A stretch of 64,000 nucleotides of DNA, from positions 62,001-126,000 of the forward strand of contig RSEE01000007.1 of NCBI GenBank assembly GCA_003971905.1, read 5' to 3'. The position numbers and the translations under genes are program-made. A model generated the notes under the pieces. The model had not been told where the DNA came from. It was given only the letters and a program-made list of their open reading frames with translations, and did no database searches. The stretch is from Moniliella sp. 'wahieum'. Its lineage: Eukaryota > Basidiomycota > Moniliellomycetes > Moniliellales > Moniliellaceae. Positions 52,096 to 62,820 of the stretch are shown here, one piece after another (position 1 is the first letter of the stretch; every line of letters starts with the position of its first letter).

Positions 52096-52118
52096 TGCAC
52101 GTTGCACACAGAACGCAG

Positions 52119-55100
52119 CTAAGGGTAGATAGATAGTAGCTCGGACTGCTGAAGTTGACGTTGAAAGCACAATCCATGCAGATTCGTCGCTCCAGCCCGC
52201 CTTGAGCGCTTCAGCGGCCGCGTCGCCTGCCCAGCAAAGAGGGGCCTGGGAGCGGGGCCTGGTCGGTGACCGTGGCCGCTGGACGCAGCCTGACGAAGCG
52301 GGACGAGAGGACGTGCTGGCGGGCAGCGAAGGCGCGGAGGCGGAGGGCGGAGCTGCCGCCAAAGCGGGCGGCGGCACGAAAGGAGGCGCGCTGTCGGCTG
52401 CGGTGGCGCCAGATCTGCAACGCATCGGCAAGCAGACGTTCGCTGGTCCCAGTCCAGCGCTTGGTTGCGTGCCTGGGCGCGCGGCAGTTGCGCCAGCCAG
52501 CGGTCGAGCACGCGAGCGCGTACATGGGTATGCCACATGCGGATCGCGACCAGCTCCGGCGTCTGCGCGCACCACACCGCCATCGTCGATGCCAGCACCG
52601 CCCGTCCGCGGCGGAGCAGCACCTCGTACTCTGCCTCGCGCAGCGACGCCTCGCGCGTCTGGTCGTACCAGCGCTCCATGGCAGCCGAGAGGAGGCGCGT
52701 GTTGTGCGCGGCGCGCAGTCGCTTGCACGTCTGCGCCTCCACCGCCCGGTCCACCCACACAGCCAAGGTGCGCCGCAGCGTGCGTCTGCGCTTCTCGGCC
52801 ACGAGAGCACGTAGTGTACCGCGCCTCTGGGCAGCGAGCCAGAGGGTGCGCCATGCACCCCAGGCCCGGTGCACCAGCCGCAGTTGGTACTCTTCCCACG
52901 CATCCAGCTCCAGCTCAAGCACCGCCGTCGTCTGGGCCGCCCAGCGCTGAACTACCGCGCGCAACATCTGCTGCTCCCGTTGCTGCACCAAGTGGTCGCA
53001 CACGGCACGGTGGGTGCGCCGCCGCACCATGCTGCTCCTCCACGTCGAGAAGGTGGTGTGCAATACCGCGGCTTGGCTTTCGGTGACAAACGCCTGCACT
53101 CGTACCTGGCTCAGCCGGTCGCGCCACCGACGGAACACGGTCGCACAGAGCAGCGTGGCAGCGATGCGCTCGGCGCTCTCTCGCCACTGGCGGTGCAAGC
53201 GTACACGGATCCGCCACCGCTGCATCGCCCGACGGAGCAACCCGCGCTGCTCGGCCCGCTCCACCGCCTCGTCTCTCGCCTGGATACGGTGCAGCTTGGC
53301 CCGCCAGCGAGCGAGGAGGTGCGCTGCGCTGTGCGTCTGCCTTGCGCGGGCGAACTGATGGACGCGCGGCATACCATGTCTGCTTTTCCTGCAGACGATC
53401 ACGCCACTGGGCCAAAACCTTGGCTTGGAGCCGTCCTTGGCGCGCCTGGAGGTAGAGGACAGTACGGTAGCGGGAGCGCCACGTGTGCAGCGCGCGTTGC
53501 AGCACCCCCCAGTTGTGCCTGGCTTGGATGGGGGGCAGGAGCAGCTCAAGTTCCTTCACGGCTGCCAGCCGTGCGCGCCAGCGGTCAAGCACCGCCAAGG
53601 TTACCTTTCGTGCCGCCCTGCGGTCGGCTTTGAGCTGAAGTTTGCGCCGTTGCAGCGAAGCGATGGCGACTTGTTTTAGGCGATGTACAGCCCAGACCTG
53701 GACGCGGCGCGGAGCCCATGCCTGTTCGAGTGTTGCCAGTGCCCTGAAGAGGCGGGGTCAGCGTTCGGTCAGGGTCACAGTAACAGATGGGAGCAGGGGG
53801 ACATACAAGTTCTTCCGCCATCGGTCCCAGGTGGAGTGGAGAAGAGTACGGTTATGTTGGTGCTGGAGGTGAGTTTCAATCGGACGCAGGGTCGAGGCCG
53901 TGAACCAGTGACAAACGTCTGCCTCAAGACCCGTAGTTGCCAATGCTTCTGGGCGTGCAGCACCAAAACCTGTGATGTATGTGTTGCATGGCGTTCAAGT
54001 GCCAGAGCGCAAACGCACCGCGGAGCAGATGGGCGTCACGGAAGCGTTGGGAACGACGGAGAGGTAGGTATGCCTCCAACGATAGAAGCTGGCCTGGACC
54101 AACCGAATCTGGTGTTGCTCCTTCACGGTGGACCAAGCCGCACGAAGGAGACGAGACCGCGCTTTGTGCACCCGCTCGCGCCGCGTGCGAAAGGAGGTGA
54201 CCCAAGCGGAACGCAGTGTGCCGCGGACGGTTCTGGTCCCACTGGATGGCCAACCTGCGCAGGCGGTCGAGATCGCTGTGCTGTTCACGCCAGTGCTGGA
54301 GGCACTTGCGGAGCAGATGGCGTCGTTCGTTTCCGCTACTCGTGTAAGGCGCTGGTGGCGAGTACGAAGGCACGCAATCCACTGGTCCAGTGCCAACCTG
54401 AGCAACCTGCGATGATCCATCGCCTCCGCCTCGACAAGAAGTCCATGCTGCCTCTCTTCCTGCAGCAGTGCGGAGCGAGCAGACGAGGCAGCTCCTGCTC
54501 CTGCCGTTGTTTTCGCGAAGCAGCGATGACACTCGAATAATGTGCACCTACTTGCCCTGGCAGGGCGGGGGCGGGGTACGGGCCAAAGTCGAGGGGACGG
54601 AGCGCTCAGGACGGATCACAGATTCGGCAACTGCATCCGAACGGTGGGTAGGCCTGTGGCATACGGATACGGCCCTATGTGCGCTGGGACCGCTGGTCGA
54701 GACGGGGAGGCAGGTGTGGTGTGTTTTCCGCTCTCCTTTGCCGTGCTCGCTCTCTCCATCCACCCGTGCTGGCTGGAGGCGTGCTAAAGGAGGAGAGAGT
54801 GCTTATGCGAGAAAATGAAGTTTGGGGATGGGGCCGACGTGGAGAGAAGTCGTGTTGGGAGGCAGTCGGACGCGGAAGACTGTCTGGCTGTAGTCTTCTG
54901 GAGGAGGGACGGGTGGGAAAGGGAGAGGGGGACGGGGATGGGGATGGTGTGGCATTCCTTCCAGCAACGACTGCAGTAGAAGCAGAACCAAACCGGACGT
55001 GCGTGGCTTTCGGGTGCTTGTTCCTCGCTCATCAGTATCCGATGACGCGTCCCCAGTAGAGGAGGTCCAGGGCGGTGCGGTCAGAGGAGGAGGCGGAGAC

Positions 55101-55628
55101 TTCAGAGGCCTCCTCAGAGGTGGCCAGCTCGGCCTCGTCGCGAGGCAGCGGCGCCGACAGGGCCGTCCTTGCCCGGGCACTCGTGCCTATACCAAGGGGT
55201 ACGAGCGAATGGGAAAGAAAGGGGGCCTTGCTTGGGGGACCAGGACTGTGGGGGCCTGGACGGGAGGTACCGGCCGAGGTGGAGCTGCTGCCACTCCCGG
55301 CGGGCGCAGTGCGGGATGGGCCCCTCCCCATCGAAAGAGATGCTGCTGGTCGAGTTGTCAACATCAGTCTCCAGGACAGTACGAACAGCAGCCCACTTGC
55401 TCGCCCAGGAGGCACCGCGGACGCCGAGAGGCGCAACAGAATGTCCCACAGCGCGGCGTCCTGCTCCCGCCCAATGTGGGAGACAGAACATTGCAGCGCA
55501 TATGCCTGCTTCATCAGTGAGATCAGCCGCGCCAGCGGGGAGGCGGGCAATGCATCGTCGAAGAACTGGATTTGGGAGGGCGTGATGCGAGAAAATGCGG
55601 CGCGGTCGATGTTGGAGCCGGGCAACAT
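52119..55628 (-). CDS. SFI1: SFI1-like centrin-binding protein
   Basis: Sfi1 is a long helical protein of the spindle-pole-body half-bridge that binds centrin (Cdc31) along tandem repeats with a conserved Trp. The start at 55628 gives RAAFSRITPSQIQFFDDALP, LISLMKQAYALQCSVSHIG and REQDAALWDILLRLSA, then WASKWAAVRTVL in a shifted frame, resembling the fungal Sfi1 N-terminal module. From about 54350 onward many Sfi1 repeats follow, each of the form Lx3-4F/LxxW with basic neighbours: LLRKCLQHWREQHSDLD, LVQASFYRWRHTYLSV, VLAQWRDRLQEKQTWY, LLRRAMQRWRIRVRLHRQWR, VFRRWRDRLSQVRVQAFV and LVHRAWGAWRTLWLAAQRRG. I count at least 20 such Trp repeats. The stretch 54550-55030 is weakly coding and may hold an intron. 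The C-terminal end (52119 or 52211) is uncertain. Confidence 0.87.
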
Positions 55629-56054
55629 GCTAGCAGTAGAGTAGGAGAGGGAGAGGGAAGCATCGGGGGCAAGGGTCCTATCGCGCCCAAGCAGACTGGA
55701 CGCGGGGTGGACGCCCATTCCATCCACGCATCCTGGCCAAGCGAACGCTGTGGTGCGAGGCGGCGGCGGGGAGAGGCGGGTGTGTGCGGTGTTGGTGCGG
55801 GTTGGTGCGGGTGTTAGTGCTGGTGCTGGAGAGTAAACGCGTTCTTTTCAATGGCTGGTCGTCGTCGCCTAATAAATCGAAAATCGGTCCAATCCAACGC
55901 CCAGCCCCGTTACTTGTGCACTGATTGAATTTCCCCAGGCGCGCCCGCCTTGTCTGCAACCACAACTAATTGCTTGCTACAACCACCACAGACGCCCACC
56001 AAGAGGAGTGTCAAGCCGGGCGAGCACCTCCCGCCGCACCAAACGATTGTATTC
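55629..56054. other. Spacer between UGO1 and the SFI1-like gene
   Basis: Downstream of UGO1 and upstream of the SFI1-like start. GGTGCGGGTGTT-type degenerate repeats lie near 55790-55825. No gene seen. Confidence 0.55.
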
Positions 56055-57923
56055 TCACATCTCTGTCCATCCGCCCACCGTCCCGCGCTCGCCTGATACC
56101 ACAGTGAGGAGAAAGACGAGCAGGTTGGTGCCAAAACCCATGGAAAAGCCACGGTACAAGTTGCGCAGCCCACCAAGCGAGCTATACCCACTTTGCGCCA
56201 ACACCTCCTCCTTATTGGCTTTATCCTTGTCCTTGTCCTTGTCCTTGTCCTTGTCCTTATCCCTGTCCTTGTCCGACAACTTATCCGCCTTGAGCGCTGC
56301 TTTGCCCGTCAGCGGCTGCGGCGACAGCGTGGCCTCTTCGCGTACAATGTGACAGAGCGTGTCCCAGATCCCGCTGTAGGGCTCGGGACGCGTCAGCACA
56401 CACGTCCGTAGCCTCATCGGCAGACCAGGCAATACCGCTCGCCCGCGCGCAGCTCCTCATCCACCTTGTTCTTGCCTTCGGGGACTCGGGCGCGGCAGAA
56501 GCAGGAGACGGGAAGGTGTAACGGGTCTGGACCTGCAGCCGGCGCCGCGCGGTCTCGATAGGCAACGTGACCAGCAGGCCCAAGGTGGACACGAACAGTT
56601 CGGCCAGTGCGTAGCGGGCTGGCGCGGCGCCCGGCTCGGTACGAAGATATTGGTCAATGAGCAGCGGGGTAGCAAGCGCAATGAGGGGACGGAAAGTAAA
56701 ATCGAGCAAGGTAGGAAGTAACAGGTTGGGGTGGAAGTAGATCCCCCACCATCCGCCTTCTTCCTTCTTGAGTGTCATCAACGTGTCCCACGGCCACACG
56801 TATTTTCGTCCACCCCACCATCCACGCGCATGGGTGGGCACCAAGCTTTGGGCAACCAGGCGCGTACGAACAAGGTCGAGGGGCGAGATGAGGACACCGG
56901 TGATAACATGGAGAGCAAGACGGTGCTCAGAGCACGCCAAGGGCGTGGGGAGTAGGACAAGGGCAGGTCCACCCCAGAAGTGAAAAGCTCGGACGAAGGG
57001 AGCACCGTCGCCCGGGATCCAGGCACGAAGAGGGATACGACGCCGTATACGAGGGGTTGCAGTGTGGCGCTAGCCAGGTCCATTAGGAAGGTTGTGAGGG
57101 TGCCTTTGAAGAGGCCTAGGACGCCCTCTTTGCCCCGTGCCACCGCCTTGATCATCTCCCATACACCTCCCGTGGGAGTGGTGGGCATGATACTCACTTC
57201 GCTCGGGCGGTGGGAGCGGCGGCGTACACCACGCCGGCGTGCATGCACATGGTGTAGGCGCCGCACCCGCGGGCGGGATGGTGGGGGGGCAGTGGGATCA
57301 CCAAAGTACTTGCTGCTTTCGGGGGCTGAGTCGGAGGACTAGATAGGGGGTGGGGGTTAGGACTGCAGTAGCACAGGGCCACGGGAGCCAAAGGGAAAGC
57401 GACGTACGTTGGCGTCTTGATCCGAGGCGTCCGACTCGGACTCGGACTCGGACTCGGACAAGACGGCGCACTTGGGCTGTTCGGCGAGGCGGCGTGCGTG
57501 GCGGCGTTGGACGCGGGCGTAGTAGACGTCTGGGCGGGGGGTCCACTGGATCTGGAGCAGGATCTTGCCCACCTCGAAGGGCATGGCGAGGAGGGTGGAG
57601 GCATAGCGGAGCCCGCCCGTGTAGACCAGCGCCTGGCCCGTGGCGAGCAGGGAGCGGGGCGGGCCGCGGTGGGGGGGCGGGGACGGGGGCGGGCGAGCGG
57701 GAGGGCGGGAGAGGCAGACGAGTCAGGCGTAATGTAGCGGTTGCTGCCCGACGACGGGCGCGCGGACGCAGACGCCGGCGGGGGCAGATGCTGCGAGTGC
57801 TGGCGCGGTGGGCGGGGGCGGCGGCAAAGCGCACGCCCGGTGGGGCGGCGGCGGGGGGACGACGAAGGCGTCTTCGCGTGGGACGTAGTACGGCCGCAGC
57901 GGATGGGGGCTGTTGTCGGCCAT
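56055..57923 (-). CDS. UGO1: Mitochondrial carrier-like fusion protein Ugo1
   Basis: Ugo1 is a degenerate mitochondrial-carrier protein of the outer membrane that links Fzo1 and Mgm1 in mitochondrial fusion. From the Met at 57923 it reads ADNSPHPLRPYYVPREDAFV. Carrier-like motifs follow: STLLAMPFEVGKILLQIQWT, GGVWEMIKAVARGKEGVLGL with FKGTLTTFLMDLASATLQPL, and the third repeat ITGVLISPLDLVRTRLVAQS. A fourth region has LLVTLPIETARRRLQVQTRY, and the protein ends LYRGFSMGFGTNLLVFLLTV and GGWTEM. The PxE/D-x2-R carrier signatures are relaxed as in Ugo1. A (Asp-Lys)n tract of about 20 residues (56219-56275) lies in a loop before the last segment. Introns with GTACGT and GTGAGT donors occur near 57400 and 57195. 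Frameshifts are near 56960, 56440 and 57720. Confidence 0.88.
56219..56275 (-). repeat. CCTTGT hexamer repeat in UGO1
   Basis: About nine hexamer units encoding alternating Asp and Lys on the minus strand, in frame. Confidence 0.9.
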
Positions 57924-58311
57924 GCTGGCGCGTCGGCTGGCGGCAGAGCAGTGTGGATGGGGATGGTGGTGGCGGCGCCTGCGCCCCCCAGCCCGCCCTG
58001 TGGGGGATGGGGGAGCGGAACCGCGCGCGCGGAATCGCGGAATGGACAACGCACAGCTGGTGGCTGCTGTTCCGCCGCGGCTGCCATGGCCGCAGGCTTA
58101 TTGCTGCTGGGGCACGAGAGCGGCCACGGCAATTATACGCGCACGTCGGCCGCAGGCAGACGCACTCCAGGCGGGTCCATCGCCATGCGCTCCGGGCATT
58201 GGCATTGGAGGGGCTGCTCGACAGCCGACGCACCTCCATCGGCTGGCAGCGCAGATGGGATAGGAGGCAGCAACTGCTTCATATGCATATCCACATCCTG
58301 CTTGTTAATGA
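57924..58311. other. Spacer between UGO1 and tRNA-Ala
   Basis: GC-rich upstream region of UGO1 and 5' flank of the tRNA gene. No gene seen. Confidence 0.6.
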
Positions 58312-58402
58312 GGGCGGCTAGCTCAGTGGTAGAGCGTCTGCTTTGCATTCCTCACGTGGATTCGAATGTAGAAGGCCGGGGGTTCAAACCCCTCGCCGTC
58401 CA
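58312..58402 (+). tRNA. tRNA-Ala (anticodon TGC) with intron
   Basis: The acceptor stem GGGCGGC pairs with GCCGTCC. The D arm is GCTC/GAGC, and the anticodon stem TCTGC/GTAGA has loop TTTGCA followed by an intron of about 19 nt at the canonical position. The T arm is GGGGG-TTCAAAC-CCCTC. The total is 91 nt, about 72 nt mature. A T run follows. Confidence 0.94.
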
Positions 58403-58722
58403 GATTTTTGACCTAGCGCAGCGCTGGCTTGATAGACCAGTGCTTTTTACGCAGCCCCCCTTCTGGCCGCGCCTGCCAGCCCCAGGCCTTCCTCTCCTCT
58501 CCCTCCTTCCCGGCCGGGCACGTCCGTACCCGTCCAGGTGATCCGGGATTTGCAGCTGGCTCCACACTACTCCGGCCTACGCGCCGACACTAGTCCATGC
58601 CGCCTATCGGTACAGCCCGCCGCGCAATCTCTTAAACATCACGTAAGGGGGGGAGCGGCAGAAACGAGAAGAGGTGCCGCGCGGGCGGAACCAAGCGCCC
58701 AGCAGCCTCGCCTTGCGTGCGT
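58403..58722. other. Spacer between tRNA-Ala and the RING gene
   Basis: Pyrimidine-rich 3' flank of the tRNA gene and the downstream region of the RING gene. No gene seen. Confidence 0.55.
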
Positions 58723-60705
58723 TTAAGAGAGATCTATGGGGTTGGATGCCGACGCACCATCGTCGTCCGGATCTGGTTGTGGCGGACGACGTGGTGGAGA
58801 GGGATGGGAAGGGGCTTCTGGGCTGGAAGGGATAAGGTCGACCAAGGTCGAGGGCTGGTTGGTACGATTGCTGGACCTGTTGGGGAGACGAAGGGGGGAA
58901 GGGTAGGGATGGAGGCGGCTCGGGGCAAAGTGCGGGTTGGGTTGGGAGGGTGGCGCCGCGGTGCGCCATTACCAAGAAGGCGGCGTAAGAGGGAGGGTCA
59001 ACCAAGCCTGCTGTGCTTGTTGGAAAAACTCCTGTCCGTACCGAAGACGTAACTCATCGGCCGGTTTCATCAGCTTGAACTTGAGCCCCTGCACCCCACG
59101 TTTGCGGATGCCAGCGAAAAACCCTCCTGGGATCGGGGCGCGGCAGACGGGGCAACTGCCCTTCATAGGGTCAAGATCTCGGGGCGGCGTTTCCATGCGG
59201 GGAGTGGGACCGGAACTGAACCAACGCATGGCTTCTGCCCGTTGCCGCTGACCAGCAGCAAAGCACTCATAGGTCCAACCACGGCGGGTGTGCTGGTCCA
59301 AAGTGGACCACAGCGCTGCCGAGAGGCGGTCTAGAGCGTCATATTGCACCTCGAGCGGCAACCCAGGCAGGTTCAAGTTGCTTAGTGACCCATTGACCTG
59401 AGAAACCGAACGATGGCCGAGATGACCGGGAGGGCTCGGTCGATGGGAATCGTGGGAATGCACCCAGTCAGGGTCGGTGTGCGATCGGGCGCGGCCTCAT
59501 CAAAAGTCTCAAGGGCCCGGATCAGCTCGTGCATCACCTTCAGATTTTCCGCCTGGGACGAATGTCTTCATATCCTTCCAAGGCAAACCAAAAAACCGTG
59601 TCGAGGGGCTCTGGTGCGCCCCCTTCCGACGGCAAACGCCCATTCGGATGGATGCTGAGCTCGTCCCGGATGTCCATCAAGGACTGCTCATCTGGACCCT
59701 CGGGCCTGCGCGCGCCGGCCAAAAGAGAACTGAGGGCGGGAATGGGGGCCGAGTTAACGTACCGCCGTATCCCCAAATTGGTTGATGGCAGAGTGTTATC
59801 TCAGGTGCAGCCAGTGGCCCGGCGGTGCGGCGATGTCTGGTACGGCGTCGCATCCGGGTGGCACGTCGAGGATGACACTCAAGAAATCTCGCGAGTTGTC
59901 GTCCCGGTGCGCTCGCCATCGCTGAATCACCTGCTCAAACAGAAACGCGGCTGCAGCACGTAGGGCTGGATCGATACTGCAACTGTCTGCTGTAAGAAAG
60001 AAGATCTCAGAACCTGGCTCGACATTACCGGGTTGTAAGGGATCAGTCGAATGGAGAGGCCGGTTCCACAGCACAGAGTGCGCCACCGCAATGCGGCTGG
60101 CCTCCAGGGCACCATCGTGCTGATGTTCCGTCTCTGTGCGCATCATTTTGAAGAGGCATTCGCCACAGAGCATATGTCCGCAAGGTGTGGATACGGCGTT
60201 TCGGGGCGGGTCGAGGCAAATGGGGCAGCAGTACGTGTTGGCCAAAGGGGAATAGGCTGCGCGTCCGGGGCAGTGGTGATTACCACGATGGTCGTAATGC
60301 AGTCGTGTCCACCTTGAGCATATCGTGACTGTCCGAGGTGGGGATAGGCTTGAGGCGTTTGCTGGGCGGTCGGGCCAAGGGGCCATCAGGACCGCGAGAT
60401 CGGGGGCGAGGACGGAGATGAGAGGCGTAGGCCGGGGAGCTGCTGCCAGCAATGTCGATCGGTGCCAAGGGGCGCTTGGGACTGATGGGGCGAGGAGGGG
60501 ATTCATATCTGGAGTCCGACAGCGGGTTCGACATCGCTCGAGCAGGACGAGTCGTCCGAATCGTCCAAAACAGTCGTTGCCGCTGGGGGGGGCTCCATGG
60601 GGGTGGCGAGCGGGGGCCGGGGCCGACAGAAGAGTCAGAGTCCGAATCGAGCGCGAGCGTGAGATCGGAGCCACGGAAGAGCGGGGGGGTGATGGGGCGG
60701 TCCAT
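58723..60705 (-). CDS. RING-finger protein with a long insert inside the RING
   Basis: Probable E3 ubiquitin ligase of a basidiomycete RING family, likely nuclear. From the Met at 60705 the N-terminus is Ser/Pro-rich and includes PLFRGSDLTLALDSDSDSS. The first half of a C3HC4 RING is at about 60225-60140: CCPICLDPPRNAVSTPCGHM followed by LCGECLFKMM. The last ligand pair lies about 1 kb further on at about 59157-59145: GSCPVCRAPIPGG followed by VQGLKFKLM, the usual ending of this family. The roughly 350 codons between look coding: AALRAAAAFLFEQVIQRWRA with DDNSRDFLSVILDVPPG, PLDTVFWFALEGYED, and YDALDRLSAALWSTLDQHTR with RGWTYECFAAGQRQRAEAMR. A likely C-terminus is DDDGASASNPIDLS at 58723. Several one-base shifts must be bridged. 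It is divergent from the AT-hook gene. Confidence 0.8.
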
Positions 60706-61108
60706 GGGGGGGGCGAGGGCAGTGGGGGTGGGCACAGCAGTGCGCGCGGGCTGCGCCAGGCGAAGGCAGCGGTGGCGGCCAGCCGAGATGAGGTGGCGGC
60801 GATTGATTTTTGTCACGCAACCCAACCAACGCCCAGCAGCGCCCGCACGTGACCACCGCCTCGGGCGTTGCGGGCGCAACAAACATTAAAGTTGAAGGCA
60901 GTGACGCGTGATGTTGGTGCATGATGGCACGCGCGAATTGAACGTTCAATGCGCAGCCGCCTGGCGCCAGTCGCGGCCAGGGCAAAGCAAGCGGACGCGC
61001 TGTTCGTCGCTGCCGCCGCCTCACCACCACCACCTCTTCTCCACCACCACCTCTTCCTCCACCTCCACCTCCCACCACTCCTCCACCTCCTCATCCGCCC
61101 CCTCCGCC
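60706..61108. promoter_or_regulatory. Divergent intergenic region, RING gene and AT-hook gene
   Basis: 403 bp between two head-to-head starts. It contains the palindromic TTGAACGTTCAA core near 60938-60949 (AACGTT family) and a pyrimidine-rich leader (CCACCTCCTC type) just before the AT-hook start. Confidence 0.5.
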
Positions 61109-62664
61109 ATGGCCAGCAGACCCGGCCACAAGTACGCCCAGCGTGCCCTCGAGCGCATGCGCGGATCCGGGTGAGTCTTTGCCTCTGTTGGTGCGTGCAA
61201 CGCTGACCCGCTTCCCTCCAGCACAGCCGCCACGGCCGCCAGCTCCTTTGCCAGCCAGTTCCGCTTCCAGGTCGCCCGCCGCCCCGACGGCCGCTCCCCC
61301 CGCGTGCGTGTGCCTGTGCGCCGCTCCAGCGGGGCACCGCAGGATCCCCCAATACCAGCTCTACCCCACGCGTCCGCGTCCGCATCCGTCGCTCCAGCGG
61401 CAACGCCAACCCCCAGCCTTCGCCGCATGCACCCAGTCCCGTGGATGCCCCCACGCCTCTGGCCCAACGCCCCCTCCCGCCCCTCGCCGTGCCAAAGCTC
61501 CAGCGTCTGGGCAGCGCAAGAGTGTATCCTTTTCCAGGGGGTCAGCTGCGCCCAAACGCGCCCCGCCCACCAAGAAGCCCGCCGCCAGCCCCAAGTCCAA
61601 GCCCACGCCCAAGCCCAATCCTAAGCCGAGCAGCGCCGCTTCGGCGAAAAAACGCATCTCTTCCGCCACCGACGCGCTGCGGTCCGGAACCAAAAAGGCT
61701 GTGCAAGCGATGTTGCCCTTTGGCAATGCCGACGCGTGTTTCCCGTGATGAAAGGGGAGATGCTAGCGCCTCCGCTGCACCGCCCCCCAAGCGCGGACGC
61801 CCTTCGGCCTCCGCGGCGACAAAGGGAAAGGCCGGGGGCAGACGACCTGGACGGCCACGCAAGTCGGCAGAACCAGCTCGGGAGGACTCGCGGGTCCCCA
61901 CCCGCCGCCCTTGGAACTGGACGAGCCTCCATCTGACCCACGTGAAGCGCTGCCCCTGTACGTGCGCCTCAAGCAAGCCCAAACGGAAGGTCCAGACGAG
62001 CCCCAAGCCGTCCCACGTAAACGTGGTCGCCCCCGCAAGACACCTCTAGCCGCGTCAATCAGTCAGCCAACATTACTGGAGACCCAGACGTTGCGAGGTG
62101 GGAAGGCGTTCCGAAAACGGCTGCGTGCTGCGACACGATTGCTTGCGTCCGAGTCGGAAGATGAGGAAGGCGCGATGGCTGCCGCCGAGGCCGGGCTGCG
62201 TCCTGGTCGCCGCAAGAGCATTGCCGAGCGCTTGACCGACGCCGATGTGGTTTGGGCCTTGGTCGACGGCGAGTTGAAGGAGAGTGTACGGAGTGCACCG
62301 AATAATGGCCTGGGCGTTTCGTTGCGCGCGATCCGTTCGCTGGTACGGGAACAGTTTCGCGTACTCAGTGCCAAGGCCACCCGTCGACGACAAATGATTG
62401 CTCACTTGAACGCTCACGCGCCTACCAGCGCCAGTTGCGTCAGGACGTCTTTGCCCGCCGCCGCATTGTACTCGACCTACGACGAGAGATGAGGTGCTGA
62501 AGCAACAGCGAGCAAAAAGGAAGACAAGCAAGCCAAGTACGTTGGCATTCTCCTCCATTTACCTGTAGGAAAACGTGGCTGACCTTTATTTCCTTTGACA
62601 GTCAGCCAACGAAGGCCTGGCCTACCTCCAACGGCCGCCCAGGGTTCTGTTGTTGTGGACATAA
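61109..62664 (+). CDS. AT-hook nuclear protein with basic coiled-coil C-terminus
   Basis: A DNA-binding protein with AT-hooks. The start at 61109 gives ASRPGHKYAQRALERMRGSG, then an intron (about 61171-61221, GTGAGT donor). The middle is Pro/Ala/Lys-rich. AT-hooks are visible as KRGRPSASA, GGRRPGRPRKSA (about 61850) and PRKRGRPRKT (about 62030). A folded C-terminal part follows: FRKRLRAATRLLASESEDEE, RRKSIAERLTDADVVWALVD, LRAIRSLVREQFRVLSAKAT and, after a frame change near 62410, YQRQLRQDVFARRRIVLDLR. The end may extend through KQQRAKRKTSKP and an intron (62537-62601) to a stop at 62664; otherwise the stop is at 62500. AT-hooks plus a basic helical C-terminus are found in several chromatin and inner-kinetochore proteins, but I cannot assign a family. 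Confidence 0.7.
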
Positions 62665-62820
62665 CGCGACTAGTGTATATGCATCTTTGCTAGTTGCTAT
62701 GGCTTCTGGAAACCAAACATGATGTTGTGGTGCGGGCACGGGGGTATCTGTAAACATCAAGATTGTGGTCGACTAGCAGTCATTCACCTTGGCAGACTTA
62801 CTCACGCCCACGGAAATGGC

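Noticed and set aside
51894-52177. Repetitive proteins read through the pentamer array in several frames on both strands
   Set aside because: All are translations of a GGATT tandem array with no unique sequence.
52202-53633. Long plus-strand open frames of about 290 and 250 codons
   Set aside because: They are antisense to the SFI1-like repeats; GC-rich coding DNA often leaves the opposite strand open.
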